Source: Paralichthys olivaceus
Lineage: Eukaryota; Chordata; Actinopteri; Pleuronectiformes; Paralichthyidae
DNA length: 64,000 nt
NCBI RefSeq assembly: GCF_024713975.1
Contig: NC_091106.1
Coordinates: 9,775,001 to 9,839,000 of the forward strand
Direction: 5' to 3'
Shown: in pieces, positions 38,901-50,300 of the stretch
Layout of the letters: each line of letters starts with the position of its first letter
How positions within the stretch are numbered: position 1 is the stretch's first letter
Position numbers and translations under genes: made by a program
The notes under the pieces: generated by a model
Told to the model about the DNA's origin: nothing
The model's input: the letters and a program-made list of their open reading frames with translations, nothing else
Databases searched by the model: none

Positions 38901-39152
38901 AATATTTTACATCATATTATTAAGTATGAATACAGCTGGAATTACAATATTTTGACAAATAATGAAAATGTGTAATTGTTTAACAGGATCTTACCAGCAG
39001 TTTGACAAGGAGGGATCAGGAGTGGCTGAGTTGAACATCACAGAGGTAATTTCTGTTTTAAAAGAAAGCCCTGACAGTTTTTCCATTCTTTTCTGATATG
39101 CTAACTTTATGTCTCATGTTACCAGTGGCTTTACCTCACAATGTGTGGATGA
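32922..39152 (+). CDS. capn1: Calpain catalytic subunit, CAPN1/CAPN11 type
   Basis: 21 exons, 704 residues: 32922-33167, 33649-33718, 33800-33918, 34646-34779, 34900-35068, 35522-35605, 35695-35780, 35879-35953, 36393-36553, 36726-36895, 36995-37006 (12 bp), 37202-37413, 37513-37552, 37658-37723, 37983-38040, 38216-38280, 38413-38481, 38564-38642, 38748-38861, 38987-39045, 39126-39152. Cytosolic Ca2+-dependent cysteine protease. Catalytic Cys in [12 protein letters not shown], His in [10 protein letters not shown], Asn in [12 protein letters not shown]2-like domain with [16 protein letters not shown]-hands including [13 protein letters not shown]; tail EWLYLTMCG. Features such as [16 protein letters not shown] and NLMDKDG resemble mu-calpain. 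Linkage to mrpl14 and tmem63b matches human CAPN11, so it may be the CAPN11 co-orthologue usually labelled capn1 in fish. Exon 19 is one codon short of the usual 117 bp. Confidence 0.92.
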
Positions 39153-40069
39153 GGAAGAGACGTTACCGAAAGAATAGAGTAAAGGTACAGACTACCACGA
39201 ACCGGGACCCTGAAGACCCCTCAGCCTTAGTGACCTGCTGATCCTTTAACACATCCCACCTCAGCACATAAAGTAGCAAAAAAATGCTGTATAACAAATA
39301 ACCAAAGTCAAACCAAGACGCGTCTCCCGGCTGAATTTAAGAAACTATGCAAACCTACAGTATTAAGCAGTCAATGTGCTACATAAACTGTCATTATGAA
39401 AACGGCATGAGTTTGTGCATGACAAAAATCACTAGCTGTGATGTGCATTGTAGCAGTTGATTTTCCAGTGCTACATTTTAGTTTTGCTGCCTGTATAAAT
39501 AAACTGACATACTAACATTTGATCCACTACAGCAGGTTAAAAAATATTTTACTCATATTATTTCCAGATGTTAAAGTCTGTCACTGTAGGGCTTTAAAAA
39601 GGGAAGCCTTATAGTTTTGCTGGTCAGAACGAGAATACTTGACATTCTCATTTTGACCAGATTTTTTAAGCACTGAAATATTTTTAACAGGAAATTCTCA
39701 CCTCAGTGAAGAGTTGGTAGTTCCAATCTTGTACCAGTAGGTGGCAATATAGGCCTGATCTGATGTCATTGAAGTTTTGTTTTAATAATTGTTTTTAGCA
39801 TTGACACGGAAGTTTAGCCTGTTTATATATTACACCAGTCTTCTTCTTCAGTTGATGTTAAAAGTCAAGCAGGTAAATTTGGTTGTGTTTTGTTTTGCAC
39901 TTGGATTTTAGTAAGCGGTTAGTGAAGTTGAATTAGTTCACAATTGACATTTGCAGGGATCACATGATACTGAATGCCTTATACACGACACCATGATGTT
40001 GTTAACAGCTATTAAAAATGTGCCAGTCATGTGTTTTGTGTTGTGAATGTATGTTGTGCCTTCAATAAA
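39153..40069 (+). other. capn1: CAPN1/11-type calpain 3' UTR with two polyadenylation signals
   Basis: Noncoding sequence with AATAAA at 39498-39503 and again at 40064-40069. Alternative 3' ends are plausible. It runs toward the convergent mrpl14 transcript, leaving about 360 bp between 40069 and the mrpl14 stop. Confidence 0.5.
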
Positions 40070-40428
40070 TATTGCCCTCGTGGTTATGATTTCTCTATCT
40101 GTTCATTGTGTTCATGACAACTTAATCTTGCCCCAAATTTGGCCGCTCCTAAAAACTCCTATGCATTGACAGTAAAGGTTATATTTACAGTAAGCATAGA
40201 GATGCCTCAGAAAAAGTCAAACATGTTGACAAAGACTTGAATCTACTTCATGCATTAAGTAACAAAAGGAAAACCATACAGAGGCAATTTGTGTGACTCA
40301 GTGTTTGCTCCTTTTAAGTTTTACTGAAGGGAAAAAATACAAGTACTAAATGTTCTTTTATCCCCCAGCAGATGGGAAAATATACAGATTATATGGATTT
40401 CAAAAATAACAGCTGACTGATACAGTTA

Positions 40429-41399
40429 TCAAACAAATGCACCAGCAATTGCCAACACTTTAGAGTAGTCTCCCTCCAGTTTCCGCAGATGTGTTGGTAT
40501 AGGAACTTTAATCCTCGTCCCTGTAGGGTTCCCGTTTTCCTCAATCAGAACAACATTGTTCGAATCAAAGCGTGGACTCATGCGATCTCCAGGCATTTTA
40601 TGTCCAACGATCAGTGCTTTCTTCTTCTGTCCCTTGATGGCAAGCAGCACTCTGTCACCAACTTTTCCTATGCCATTCTTGGTGTAGACATGGATCACTC
40701 TTGGCGGACGGTGATATGGCGTATTTCCAAGAGAGCTGTTGTCCACCACCCGGACTCTCGTCATTTTCTGAATGGCTGCTGCAACAGCAGACACGCTGGC
40801 AAGAAAAATAGACAAAAGTTCATCTTCAACTGATAGGAGCAGCAGGTAGGAGGTAATTTTCTTCCAAGTTTGTTAATCTGTAATATGTTAGCATTAATCA
40901 AAATAGACTGGTCAGATTACCACGAGACTTGGTGGAAGGATGTGGTGTATATCACAGAAGAACGTATTAAATTTTGGTGCTGATCTGGAACAGGGGCATA
41001 ATCAAGGATTGTTTTTATCACCTTTATCACAGTGCAGCATTTCAGTTGATTTCTCAAAGGGTTATGTGTGAATCTTGATGAAATGATTCAGACATATTTA
41101 GGGAATAATATCTGGGCGTGTGTGCAATCTGGTGTGGCCTTATTTTAGGGAACTGTTGAACCTTGGCCTTGTACATTCTGTTCCTCAGCAAATTTTAACA
41201 GCATGTTTCTAAAATTTTAAAAGCTGTGATGATCCCCACACTTATTTAATAACTGAAAACAACAGAAAATGTAAATATTACTAATACTTGGCTCCACACC
41301 TGAGGGACAGATCTCTTACCTAAAGGTCCTCTGGTGAATTATGGACGATGCACCCACGAGGAGGCCAGTCAGGGACCTTGAAAGCTGGGGGAGAGCCAT
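40429..41399 (-). CDS. mrpl14: Mitochondrial large-subunit ribosomal protein uL14m
   Basis: Two coding exons: 41399-41320 and 40795-40429 (stop TGA 40431-40429), 447 bp or 148 residues (human about 145). uL14m is a structural protein of the mitochondrial 39S ribosomal subunit. The N terminus [19 protein letters not shown] is a basic, hydroxylated, amphipathic presequence. Mature-protein signatures are seen in order: [61 protein letters not shown] and a C-terminal LAIAGAFV. An upstream noncoding exon is likely: CTCTCCAG ends just above 41410 on the minus strand, and a donor-like GGTAAAG lies near 41630. It is convergent with the calpain gene and divergent from tmem63b. Confidence 0.95.
40905..41170 (+). 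repeat. Dispersed repeat family R, copy 1
   Basis: In mrpl14 intron 1. It starts near GATTACCACGAGACTTGGTGG and ends near GAACCTTGGCC. It shares an ordered set of words (ACTTGGTGGAAGGATG, CAGGGG, ATATTTAGGGAA, TGTGGCCTTA) with 45990-46165 and 55560-55885. No coding capacity. Confidence 0.65.
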
Positions 41400-42369
41400 A
41401 ACTACGAGCACTGTGTCAGCTGGAGAGAGAAAACATACAACAGTTAGCTGCTAATAAGCTAAAGGCTTTGCTAACGATATCGCGAGCATTAGATTCCAAA
41501 ACCCACGGATTCTAACGACAGATCCGAATAATTATGGTTTAGCGAATTTACTCCTAAAGATAATAATACAAGTGCAAGAATATTTCTATAGGAAAACAGT
41601 TAAGTTTACGTTAATGTGTGTCACGTTAGCTTTACCCTGTGATCACGCTCCATGCCAATGTCAAAAGTGTGACGTCGGGGAAATGCGACCGCCTAGCTTT
41701 AGCCGATCTAGCTGATAGACGCAATATTCATTAGCTAGATAGATATATATGAATATTTCACAATAGAAACAGTGGGAGTCGCTTTATTTTGATGATTATT
41801 CTTGAATCATGACAATGTGTGCTCGTGCAAACAAGAGCACCACAAGAAAAGCACAAAGGTGGCTACCGGCGTCAGCTAGCTGATGTGTTAGTTTTGTTCA
41901 CGTCATCCGAACGCGCCGAGGGAACACATAGACATAGAAAAACATAGAAGCTGCATGACGAAGACTCTACGAAGATCCTGTTCATGTCCCAGAAGGACGT
42001 GTCGCCTCTCTATGTGGTCCGCTTCTAGGTACGCCACGCTGATAACCCTCCGCTCGCAGACTCGTCGGGTTAGCGCAGAGTTGTCGAACCGGCTGACAGA
42101 CGCAGCCGAGACAGCGGAGGATTGCCCGTCATCACCAACTGTTACACGGCCTCACCGACTCGCCCCGTTCGCTTGGACCCAGTATTGTGTTTCACAGATG
42201 CTGGTTTGAAGCGGGAATCGGCCGCCCGGCGTTAGACAACCTCCACCTGTTACTTTGCCACCCGTGTTGCTACGTCGAGGGGCTAACTTAGCTAACTTCA
42301 ACGCAACTGCTGACTGCTAGCTCACATTAGCTATTTGTCACAGTTTGTGCTGCTGCGTATCATAGCAAG
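41400..42369. promoter_or_regulatory. Shared mrpl14/tmem63b promoter region and tmem63b noncoding exon 1
   Basis: A CpG-rich segment (dense between about 41880 and 42240) separates the two divergently transcribed genes. The tmem63b first exon ends at a consensus donor (CAAG before GTAAGT at 42370). The mrpl14 5' noncoding exon lies on the minus strand within 41410-41640. Neither side has a clear TATA box, as expected for a housekeeping bidirectional promoter. Transcription start sites cannot be placed from sequence alone. Confidence 0.55.
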
Positions 42370-42660
42370 GTAAGTTGTTTACTCACTTACATGGACGCCG
42401 TCGTTGTCGTTGGTTTCCGCTACAGACGTTTTTGGTTGTTTCCCTACACTCGTGGGAGCTAATGCAAAACAACGGGGCTCTACCTATTTACCTAAGCTGT
42501 CAGAACAATCAGTAAACACATCCCGTTAGCATTAGCGCCAAGCTATCTGAGCCCCACTGAGGTCAACAGCAGTAATGACACAAGTTAGACCCAGTAAAGT
42601 AAGATGTGCTCGTCGTTTGTGATGACTGTAGCTTTACATTAAAGTAGATGACTGCGTCAT

Positions 42661-42984
42661 TCATGAATCATTTATTATTTTCCACCCTCGAGCCTCAAGC
42701 TCCTGATCAAGTTCGTCTGTCCTCATCCGGGGATGTTCTGTTGGTTTTCGACTGATCATATTCTTTTGTTCAGTATGAGAATAACAATCCATAATCAATG
42801 AATGATTTCGAAAACTCCCTGGACCGCCATAATACCTGGCTCTCTGTGGATGGGATAAGATGCTAGGAACGATATCAGACAATTCAGCTGTAGTATTAAA
42901 GTCTGCCCATCCCTCTGTCAGGCTCAGTACAGCAGTCTCTACTTTACATAACCAGTGGAGGATCAGTAATTCCTCACATATCAC
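42661..42984 (-). other. Unassigned open frame in tmem63b intron 1
   Basis: An open minus-strand stretch of 107 codons ends TGA at 42663-42661, with protein-like composition: LSLTEGWADFNTTAELSD early, then HPRMRTDELDQELEARGW near the end. It opens with GTG and not ATG; a TAG lies just upstream and could itself be a splice acceptor (ACTTAG). No family recognised. It could be a terminal exon of an unknown gene, a processed fragment or chance. Confidence 0.25.
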
Positions 42985-44237
42985 AGCTATCTAAGTAACG
43001 CTAGTGGTTGAGCAATGCTGTGTTTGGAAAATCTCTAGACTGTAACAGGTTAAACGGTGCTGCATTCACTGACGTGGGTTTCCACCGGGCACTAGTCACG
43101 GCCTGTGACCGGCCTTTAAAGGGATAAACATGAGCCAGCACACTTAATCTTTATTTATTGTTTTGCATTAGATATAAATAGATGGAAAACCTTTCTAGGA
43201 GAATTGTCAGACTGATATACCTTTGCTCATACTGATTCCATACCAGATTAAAACTGGACTCCTCCCTGAAAACTGTTATTTGTTTCTCTATGCTGAAAGC
43301 AATGGGTACTTATTTGTGTGGCATCGATCCATCATTGCATCTGTAACTGTGTAAAAAGATGATTAATGCCCATCCCCAGTTAAATGTAAAGGGACACCCT
43401 ATTATTACCTGATTAGTTTGACCACCTGTGTTAATCTAGAATTTGAAACGGTGACAAGGATAATAGAGATTAGCTCTCCACATTAAACTAAGCCTCACGT
43501 CCATATGACTGTAGCCACACAGTGCATGCCATCTTATTATTACTTATTATTACCTATAACTGCAAGTGATTGTGGTTGACTCAAATCATTTCAGGCTTTC
43601 CTTGAAAATGAAAAGATGGGATGGAACACACTTTAGCCTTTTCAAGGTATAATTCAAATACAGTAGTGAGATCTGTGAAAGAGGTAATGTCATTCATTGC
43701 ATTTTTTACACAATAATAGTTTAATGTTTCTATGTTATTGGCTGTCTTCCTCTATTCAGTGTAATAAGGTGTTGGCATATAGAAAATTAAAATTGGAATT
43801 TTTCAAATTTTAATCATAATATTTGTAGGATAATTCCTGTATTCGAAATTATTTAATGTGTGAGCTTTCCGTGTGAACAATATTTTACTTACTAACTTAG
43901 CATTATTATTATTAAAATACGCTCACCTACCCTGGAAGTTGTTAATGGGAATCCCCAAAAATTAAATGATTAATGATGTTGTAACTCCAACATTTATATT
44001 TTTTCTTTCAATTCCTTGTTTTTGTATTACGAGTCATCTTAAATTGACATGCATGTTGTGATATGATTATGAAACTGAACTCTGACATCATCATAATCTG
44101 TGATAGAGTAAAGTCATCCACTGGGAGGCTGTCAATGATATACAGACTAATACCAACAAGGCTAATATGTCAAATCAGAGTTATCAGCCATCAGCATTGC
44201 AACAGCATTCATGCCAAATCAAATGTTTATGTGAAGC

Positions 44238-44238
<1 letters not shown>

Positions 44239-44316
<78 letters not shown>

Positions 44317-44346
44317 TCACTCACTCACTCACTCACTCACTCACTC
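44239..44346. repeat. Compound microsatellite (AC)n(ACTC)n
   Basis: About 36 AC units followed by about nine ACTC units, in tmem63b intron 1. Histidine/threonine open frames across it are artefacts of the repeat. Confidence 0.97.
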
Positions 44347-45989
44347 ATATATACTTACTGTGTGCTTATTCTTTAACTCCAACCCTTAAAAGCACGATGC
44401 TGGAGACATGATCATGATGACACATTAATTGAGAGTATTTTATTAAGGTTATATGTTTTATCTTGTACTGTAGATGTGTGAATGACTTGTAAATAGAATC
44501 TATGAGAGAAACCTGACCAGGTGCTGGTTTTGTCTGGTTTTGAATTATGGATTGTCATGCAGGAAGTACAAGTGAACATCCTTAGAGAAAAGAGTTGAGC
44601 AATAGAAATTGAATTTACTCTTGGCTCCATATAGCGTGTCCCTCCCTTGTTAAATTCTGGTTTTATGTAGTCGAGCAAGCAATTGGATGAATCGACAGTT
44701 GGTGTATCTTGACTGCTGCCAACCTAATTCAGAACCCTCTGTTAATATAAGACATAACCTGTTTAAATATTGAACTTTGTCGATAAAGAAACAAATAATG
44801 ACTCACATACGGATGGAAAACAAATTTGAAATGCACATTAACACAAATGTATTAGCAGTATAAATTAAACATGCAGCTGCCTGAGGGAAACTGAATGATG
44901 CACTGTTTGTCTGACTTTTTTCAATTTGTTTGCCCTCGTAGATGTTTCGCTCTGGTGTTGTTTTTCTTAACTAAAAACTATTCAGACTTTTGATAATATA
45001 TTTGAAGGGACAACACAGCGTCCTGTTATTTGGATCATGCGTGTGTACAAATACATGCTACGCAGGCCCTCATGTATGTGCAATTAAAGGCTACAAAGGA
45101 GTAGAAGACTGCATGCAAACACTGATGTGAACAAATGATTTCAAATATTTTTGGTGTATGGATGTGTTTGTTACGAAGAGTAAATGTCAACGTCACTTTG
45201 TTACATGGCACTTTAAACTGACACAAATGGGGAGGAAAACAAAATCAATATTATTATAATCCTTAAAAACATGCAGAGATGAAGAGTTTGTATTGTAGTG
45301 CTGTTGCATTATAATATTAGGTTGTGCGGTTGAATCCAACCCCTGTAGATCACAATAAAAACAAATTACTGTATAGATACATGTCCTACACATTTTAAGT
45401 AATCGTGATATTCAGTTATTGACCTCACTATTCCTTAAATAACATCTATAACTCACATGTAATATTAAGTTGTTCTTGAATTGAAGTGTGCTAAAGTCCC
45501 TCTTAAGATGTTGGTATGAATCCTAAATAGCTGGAACTGTGACAATGGGTCCAGGATGTGCCGCAGTGTAGCTGAAGTGCAAGTGTGAGTTGCGTCCTCC
45601 TTGGGTTGAGACCGGTCCATTTGAACCCTGTGGTCTCTATCGGCTTATTGTTCAGCGCTGGCTGCGTCCCTCTCCACTGATGTCACAGCATTCCAGGGAG
45701 CAGATAAATGAGTTAGTGTTGGGGCAGATGAGCAGCATTGTGAATGCTGCTGCTATTAGTGGGTCAAAGGGCACAAGTATAGCAATGCAACTGCAAACAC
45801 ACTCCAGCCCTCTCTGTAACAGCTACACACCCTGTCCAAACCCCTTGTCGATCAGCATGCATCCATTTTTTATGAGATGAAGAGAGTACTTTAGTTTTCA
45901 GAGGTTTTTTTCCTCAACATCTCGAACCAATATTTCTTTGGCTCAGTCAGTTCAATTCAAGGCAGTTATGTGTTTGATCAGTGTTTGTT

Positions 45990-46165
45990 AGTTAGCAGGA
46001 TAACGCAAAAACTACTTGTCGGATTACCATGAAACTTAGTGGAGCGATGCATTATGGGTCAGGGAAGAACCCAGTAGATTTCAGCATTGATGCAGATCAG
46101 GGGGTGAATCCAGGATTTTTTTTCGCTTTCTTTTACAATGCGAGATAGGGCGTATTTTGACATTG
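45990..46165 (+). repeat. Dispersed repeat family R, copy 2
   Basis: Shares GGATTACCATGAAACTTAGTGG, GGGTCAGGGAAGAACC, GATCAGGGGGTGAATCCAGG and a TTTTCGCTTTC tract with the copies at 40905-41170 and 55560-55885, in the same orientation. Noncoding. Confidence 0.65.
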
Positions 46166-47336
46166 ACACAATTTCAGAGAAGATAATTAATGGCTCAATA
46201 TGAAAAAAAACTACAAATTTAATTTAATTTAATTTAATAGGACTGTAAGGAAATGGCACCGATATGTGATCTTCTGAGTGTTGTATAGTGTCTCTCATGT
46301 TTTGAACCTCCTAGTGTTGATAGGTTTTGATTGGATGGCTACTGTTTTTATCTAACAACTTGTGCCCTGCCCCATCTTTGTTATTGTATGGATGAACACT
46401 GATCTTGCTGTCACGAGGACTTGCCATAATGTCACACTTCCCTTTTGATGTTTGCTTGGGCAGCAGAAACGACTGTCTAGCCTTAACCAGGATGGTAAAG
46501 ATCAAATGACTCATTATCCCTCATACACTATTCATATTTTGACAGTGTCATCCATTAAGCTTTAGGTAGATAGTCAGGTCTGCTGTTTGTTGTTTCTTAT
46601 TGAATTATGAAGGTAGGAGGATTATCCCATCAGGCCACATCTGTTTAGATTAGATCTTTCTGTATTAGACACCCTACTCCTCAACCTGTATAAGGCATTA
46701 AATGACTCAATGTAATGTGAAATGGGTTCTCCAAGTTTTTAGCAGCCCTGCAACTTTTAGCTTATTGCTTTGGTCATCAGGGTTGCTGCCAGTAGAGATA
46801 TTGTTGTTACATGATGTTCAGGCACATACCAATTACATAACTCCTCCACCGGAACAACCATCTGTTTCTTTTTTTCTAATAAATAATAAACCTCTTTTTA
46901 TATTTTGTATATTCATTAAATAAGAAATCTCAATAATATGTAAAATACTAGTTATCAATACTTAGTCTGAAACGGCAGTCAGAAACCAAAACCACAGCTT
47001 GATTCTTTTAACAATTTGTGCAACTCGGCATCCACGGTGCATTTTTAAGCTGGTAATGCATTATCTGCTTTCCTTTGAAATCAGAGCAAAGTTAACTACA
47101 GTGGTCAAGCATGTGGTCGAATGCAGCAGCAGAGCATGTGACTAATGACTTGACAAAAATGTATTGTAAACTTTAAGTCTCAAGTTATTTACCTCTTCTC
47201 TGCATTTTTGTCCATGTCTTGAAGAATGGTGCAGTTCAGAGATTGTCCATGATAGACCCATACAGAAGATGAGTGTAATAGTAACAGTCAGCTTGCTTGG
47301 TGATCTAACACTTTTACCTCTTTCCAGGTTGCCAAC

Positions 47337-47348
47337 ATGCTGCAGTGA
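47337..47348 (+). promoter_or_regulatory. tmem63b: tmem63b upstream mini-ORF in frame with the main start
   Basis: ATG CTG CAG TGA lies 13 codons before, and in the same frame as, the start used here (47376). The downstream in-frame codons are hydrophobic. CA-GTGAGT within it is also a consensus splice donor. Confidence 0.6.
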
Positions 47349-47375
47349 GTGATTTACCCAGTGTTGATATTGATA

Positions 47376-50300
47376 ATGGCCATCTGGGGGGCTCAAGGAT
47401 GCTCCAATCCAGAGGGCTGCCCAACGCCTCAGCCCAATTCCACCAGGGCCTACTGTTACTCAGCCCGAATTCCCAGCACAGTACTCCAGGGCTTGCCTTT
47501 CGGAGGGGTACCAACTGTCCTCGCTCTTGATTTTATGTGCTTCTTGGTGAGTCCCTCAAATGAAGTGCCCAGTTACAACACACAAGTGTAGCTTTCCAAT
47601 AGAGCCTGTCCAATATGTTGGTTTGCCGACAAAATTTGGTCGATATGAGCCTTTCACCGACATTTCGGTCTCATGTGTGTCATAAGGGTTTGATATCAAC
47701 ATCTTAGCAATCATTGACCCCCCCCAAAATCCATATCAGTCAGGCTCTAACTTCTACTTTTTTTCAAACTATCTTAACCTTGAAGCAGTCATGTCTCTTA
47801 AAAAGGAACTAGAGGTACTAAAAGCCACTGTTCATTTTGTTCTTGTAGGTGCTGCTGTTTGTGTTCTCCTTCTTGAGAAAAGTAGCATGGGATTATGGGC
47901 GCCTCGCTTTGGTGACCGACACCGAAAGGTAAACAGAGTTTACAAGTCCACACTTCAAGTTTCAGCATCATGCACTGAAAGCAATGATATTATGGCCAAC
48001 ATGCACTGATATATGTACTATGTTTTAAATTTCAAATGTGAATACACAATGTAATTAAATGTGTCGAATACACTGCGGTGGTTGATGGTCAATATTTGAT
48101 ACAATATTGGCACTCAAAATATGCTAGCCTAAAATAATTTTTGCAACTAGAATAATCAGTTTCACAAATGATGAACTATACAATTCACCCTAACTTTACA
48201 CCAGAAGTTGCAATAGTGCAAAAAATGAATCTTAGTATGACCTGTTAAGACTAGTTACAAAGTTGCAGGAGAAAAAAACCTTTGTCACAGGTTTGGCAGC
48301 ACTTTTTAAAGAGCAAATGTAAAAGGCAGCATGTCTAAACAGAGCCACTGTTAGACAGTGATGTAATTTGCCTTTGGTACAAGGATGTATGAATTGTCTG
48401 CTAAATATTTGGCACTAGTATGTAAGTTAATAATTGTGTATTCCTTTTCTGAGTGTGGAGTTCACTGACAGAAGCAGACATCACAAGGATGGTACACCAG
48501 ACAGGAAGTTGGCGTCAGCAGTTTTCCTTTTAATGTCAAAATTGTTGGCAATTTTCATGCTTTGCTACTTGTTTAACAGACAGCTGTTTGAACAAGCCTG
48601 AAATGTAAGAAGAAACACATGATTAGTAAATATTAACAATTTAAAAAAAAATCCCCTTGAGACCACTGTTTGCATCTTAGCCACATGGACAGAAGTTCCC
48701 CTCTATAAATTGATGACATCCTGACACTGAGGATAATAAGAGTTTGATGTCATGTCTGCACAGTGATTGAAAATGGAGCATAGCTGTGGAAGCATCCAAT
48801 GTATCCAATCCGGACCCATCAACATGGGCTGATTCTTTTAAACCACTATATAATGAGGTGAAACACAAGGACTGATGAAAATTGTGAGAGAGGGAGATCA
48901 GATTTCACTACAAGCCCATTTGACTGTGAATGCTGGAAAGTGCATGACACAGTGCTCCATCACCTCCTTCCCCCTGTTGTGTTTGTGTGATGTTGCAGAT
49001 ACACTATTTTTTCAGCTGCATGTGAGCAGAGAATGGGGTTGCAGCATGGTGGGAGGATGGGAGGGGGGTGGCAGCATGAGACACTTTTGTAACTTGACAG
49101 GAAATGCAGTTTATTGTCTCATGACTGTGCTGACTTGAGGTCATTGTCTGGCTAATACATTTTTTATAAAAAAAAAAAGTGAAAGATGCCTAATGTGGAA
49201 ATGTGGGCAATCATCGGGAAGATTGGATATAAAACATGTTTGTGGTTCAAGCTTCGTGAAAGAATAAAAGGTATATTATCAAATTACAGGCCAAGACTTT
49301 GGATCTCTGTATACCAGGATGGACCTTTATTGATATACCACTGGTGTGATATTTATTTCCGTACTGGCTGAAAGGGCCATTATGCCTTAACTGAACTGAA
49401 TGGCTTTGTGTTGCTTCTCATTTTAGACGAATGGATCAGCGGTACAGTCGCCTGGATGATCGGGAATAGTATGTTATTTGTCCATACAGTAGACGTCCTC
49501 TCTCCTTTCCTCTCTCTCTAGATAACCTTATAACCCTCATACTGTCCAGGCCGCTGTGGGTTTCAATCTGTTTGTCACTCTTAATGGTTTCGCTTTTTCC
49601 TTCCTTCTTCAGGTGTCTTTCAGTGCCTGGCTCCTAATCATTCTCCCTCTCCTTGTCATTCTTGTTCTTCTGTTGTCATGTGTCCCTGTCCTCTCTCACC
49701 ATTCTAATCAGATCTTGTTTGCTAATCTGTGTATTGACCTCTTTATGAAGCATGGACTACTTCTGTGTGAGCACATTGCATGAGCCGCACAGACAGGATG
49801 CTTACACGGAGAGGTAATTCTTCCCTGATCTGTGGTTGTTCATAGACAGGCCCTAACATGGTGCACCTACAGTACATCCTGTCTTGTAGAGCTCAGAGGA
49901 GCCATTCCTTCTTCTCAGAAATATGGGCGGGGAGAATTGGCGGTGGATTAGAGCCGCAGGCTCTCTCTCCTTTTCTTTATAGATCTGTGTGATGTCATCC
50001 TTACATGTTGTACTCAACACTGAACCAGTGCTGGAATTCCAGCAGAGCCTTGCGCCTCTTCATATTTTCCACTTATGCATAAATTGAACTGACATGACCT
50101 TCCTTAGGGAGTGTTATCAATATGTTATACAGTAAATAAGGTATTGATGTGTTCTGTCAAAGAGAAGCTGTGGCTCTGCTGGAGAAACTCCAGACATCTG
50201 CCTCTTCATAATCACTGTGTTGTTTTCTTGGTGAATCCTCTTTTGTGTAGAGCTTTGTCTTCTTTTTAATTGCAACATGTCCTCTTGCAGTAATGGTGTA

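Larger units (their letters stand above)
42370..47327 (+). other. tmem63b: tmem63b intron 1
   Basis: About 5 kb between the noncoding first exon and the start-codon exon. It contains the unassigned minus-strand open frame (42661-42984), a long CA/CACT microsatellite (44239-44346) and repeat-family R copy 2 (45990-46165). No coding exon of tmem63b was found in it. Confidence 0.6.

Noticed and set aside
40796-40815. Mrpl14 start at an ATG just upstream of exon 2
   Set aside because: This is intron sequence; splicing to the exon at 41320-41399 gives a presequence and the family frame.
44063-44389. His/Thr-rich open frames across the microsatellite
   Set aside because: They are products of the (AC)n(ACTC)n repeat, not genes.
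49613-49780. Possible tmem63b exon after TTCTTCAG at 49612
   Set aside because: Joining it to the exon ending 49468 creates an immediate in-frame stop (TA+G).
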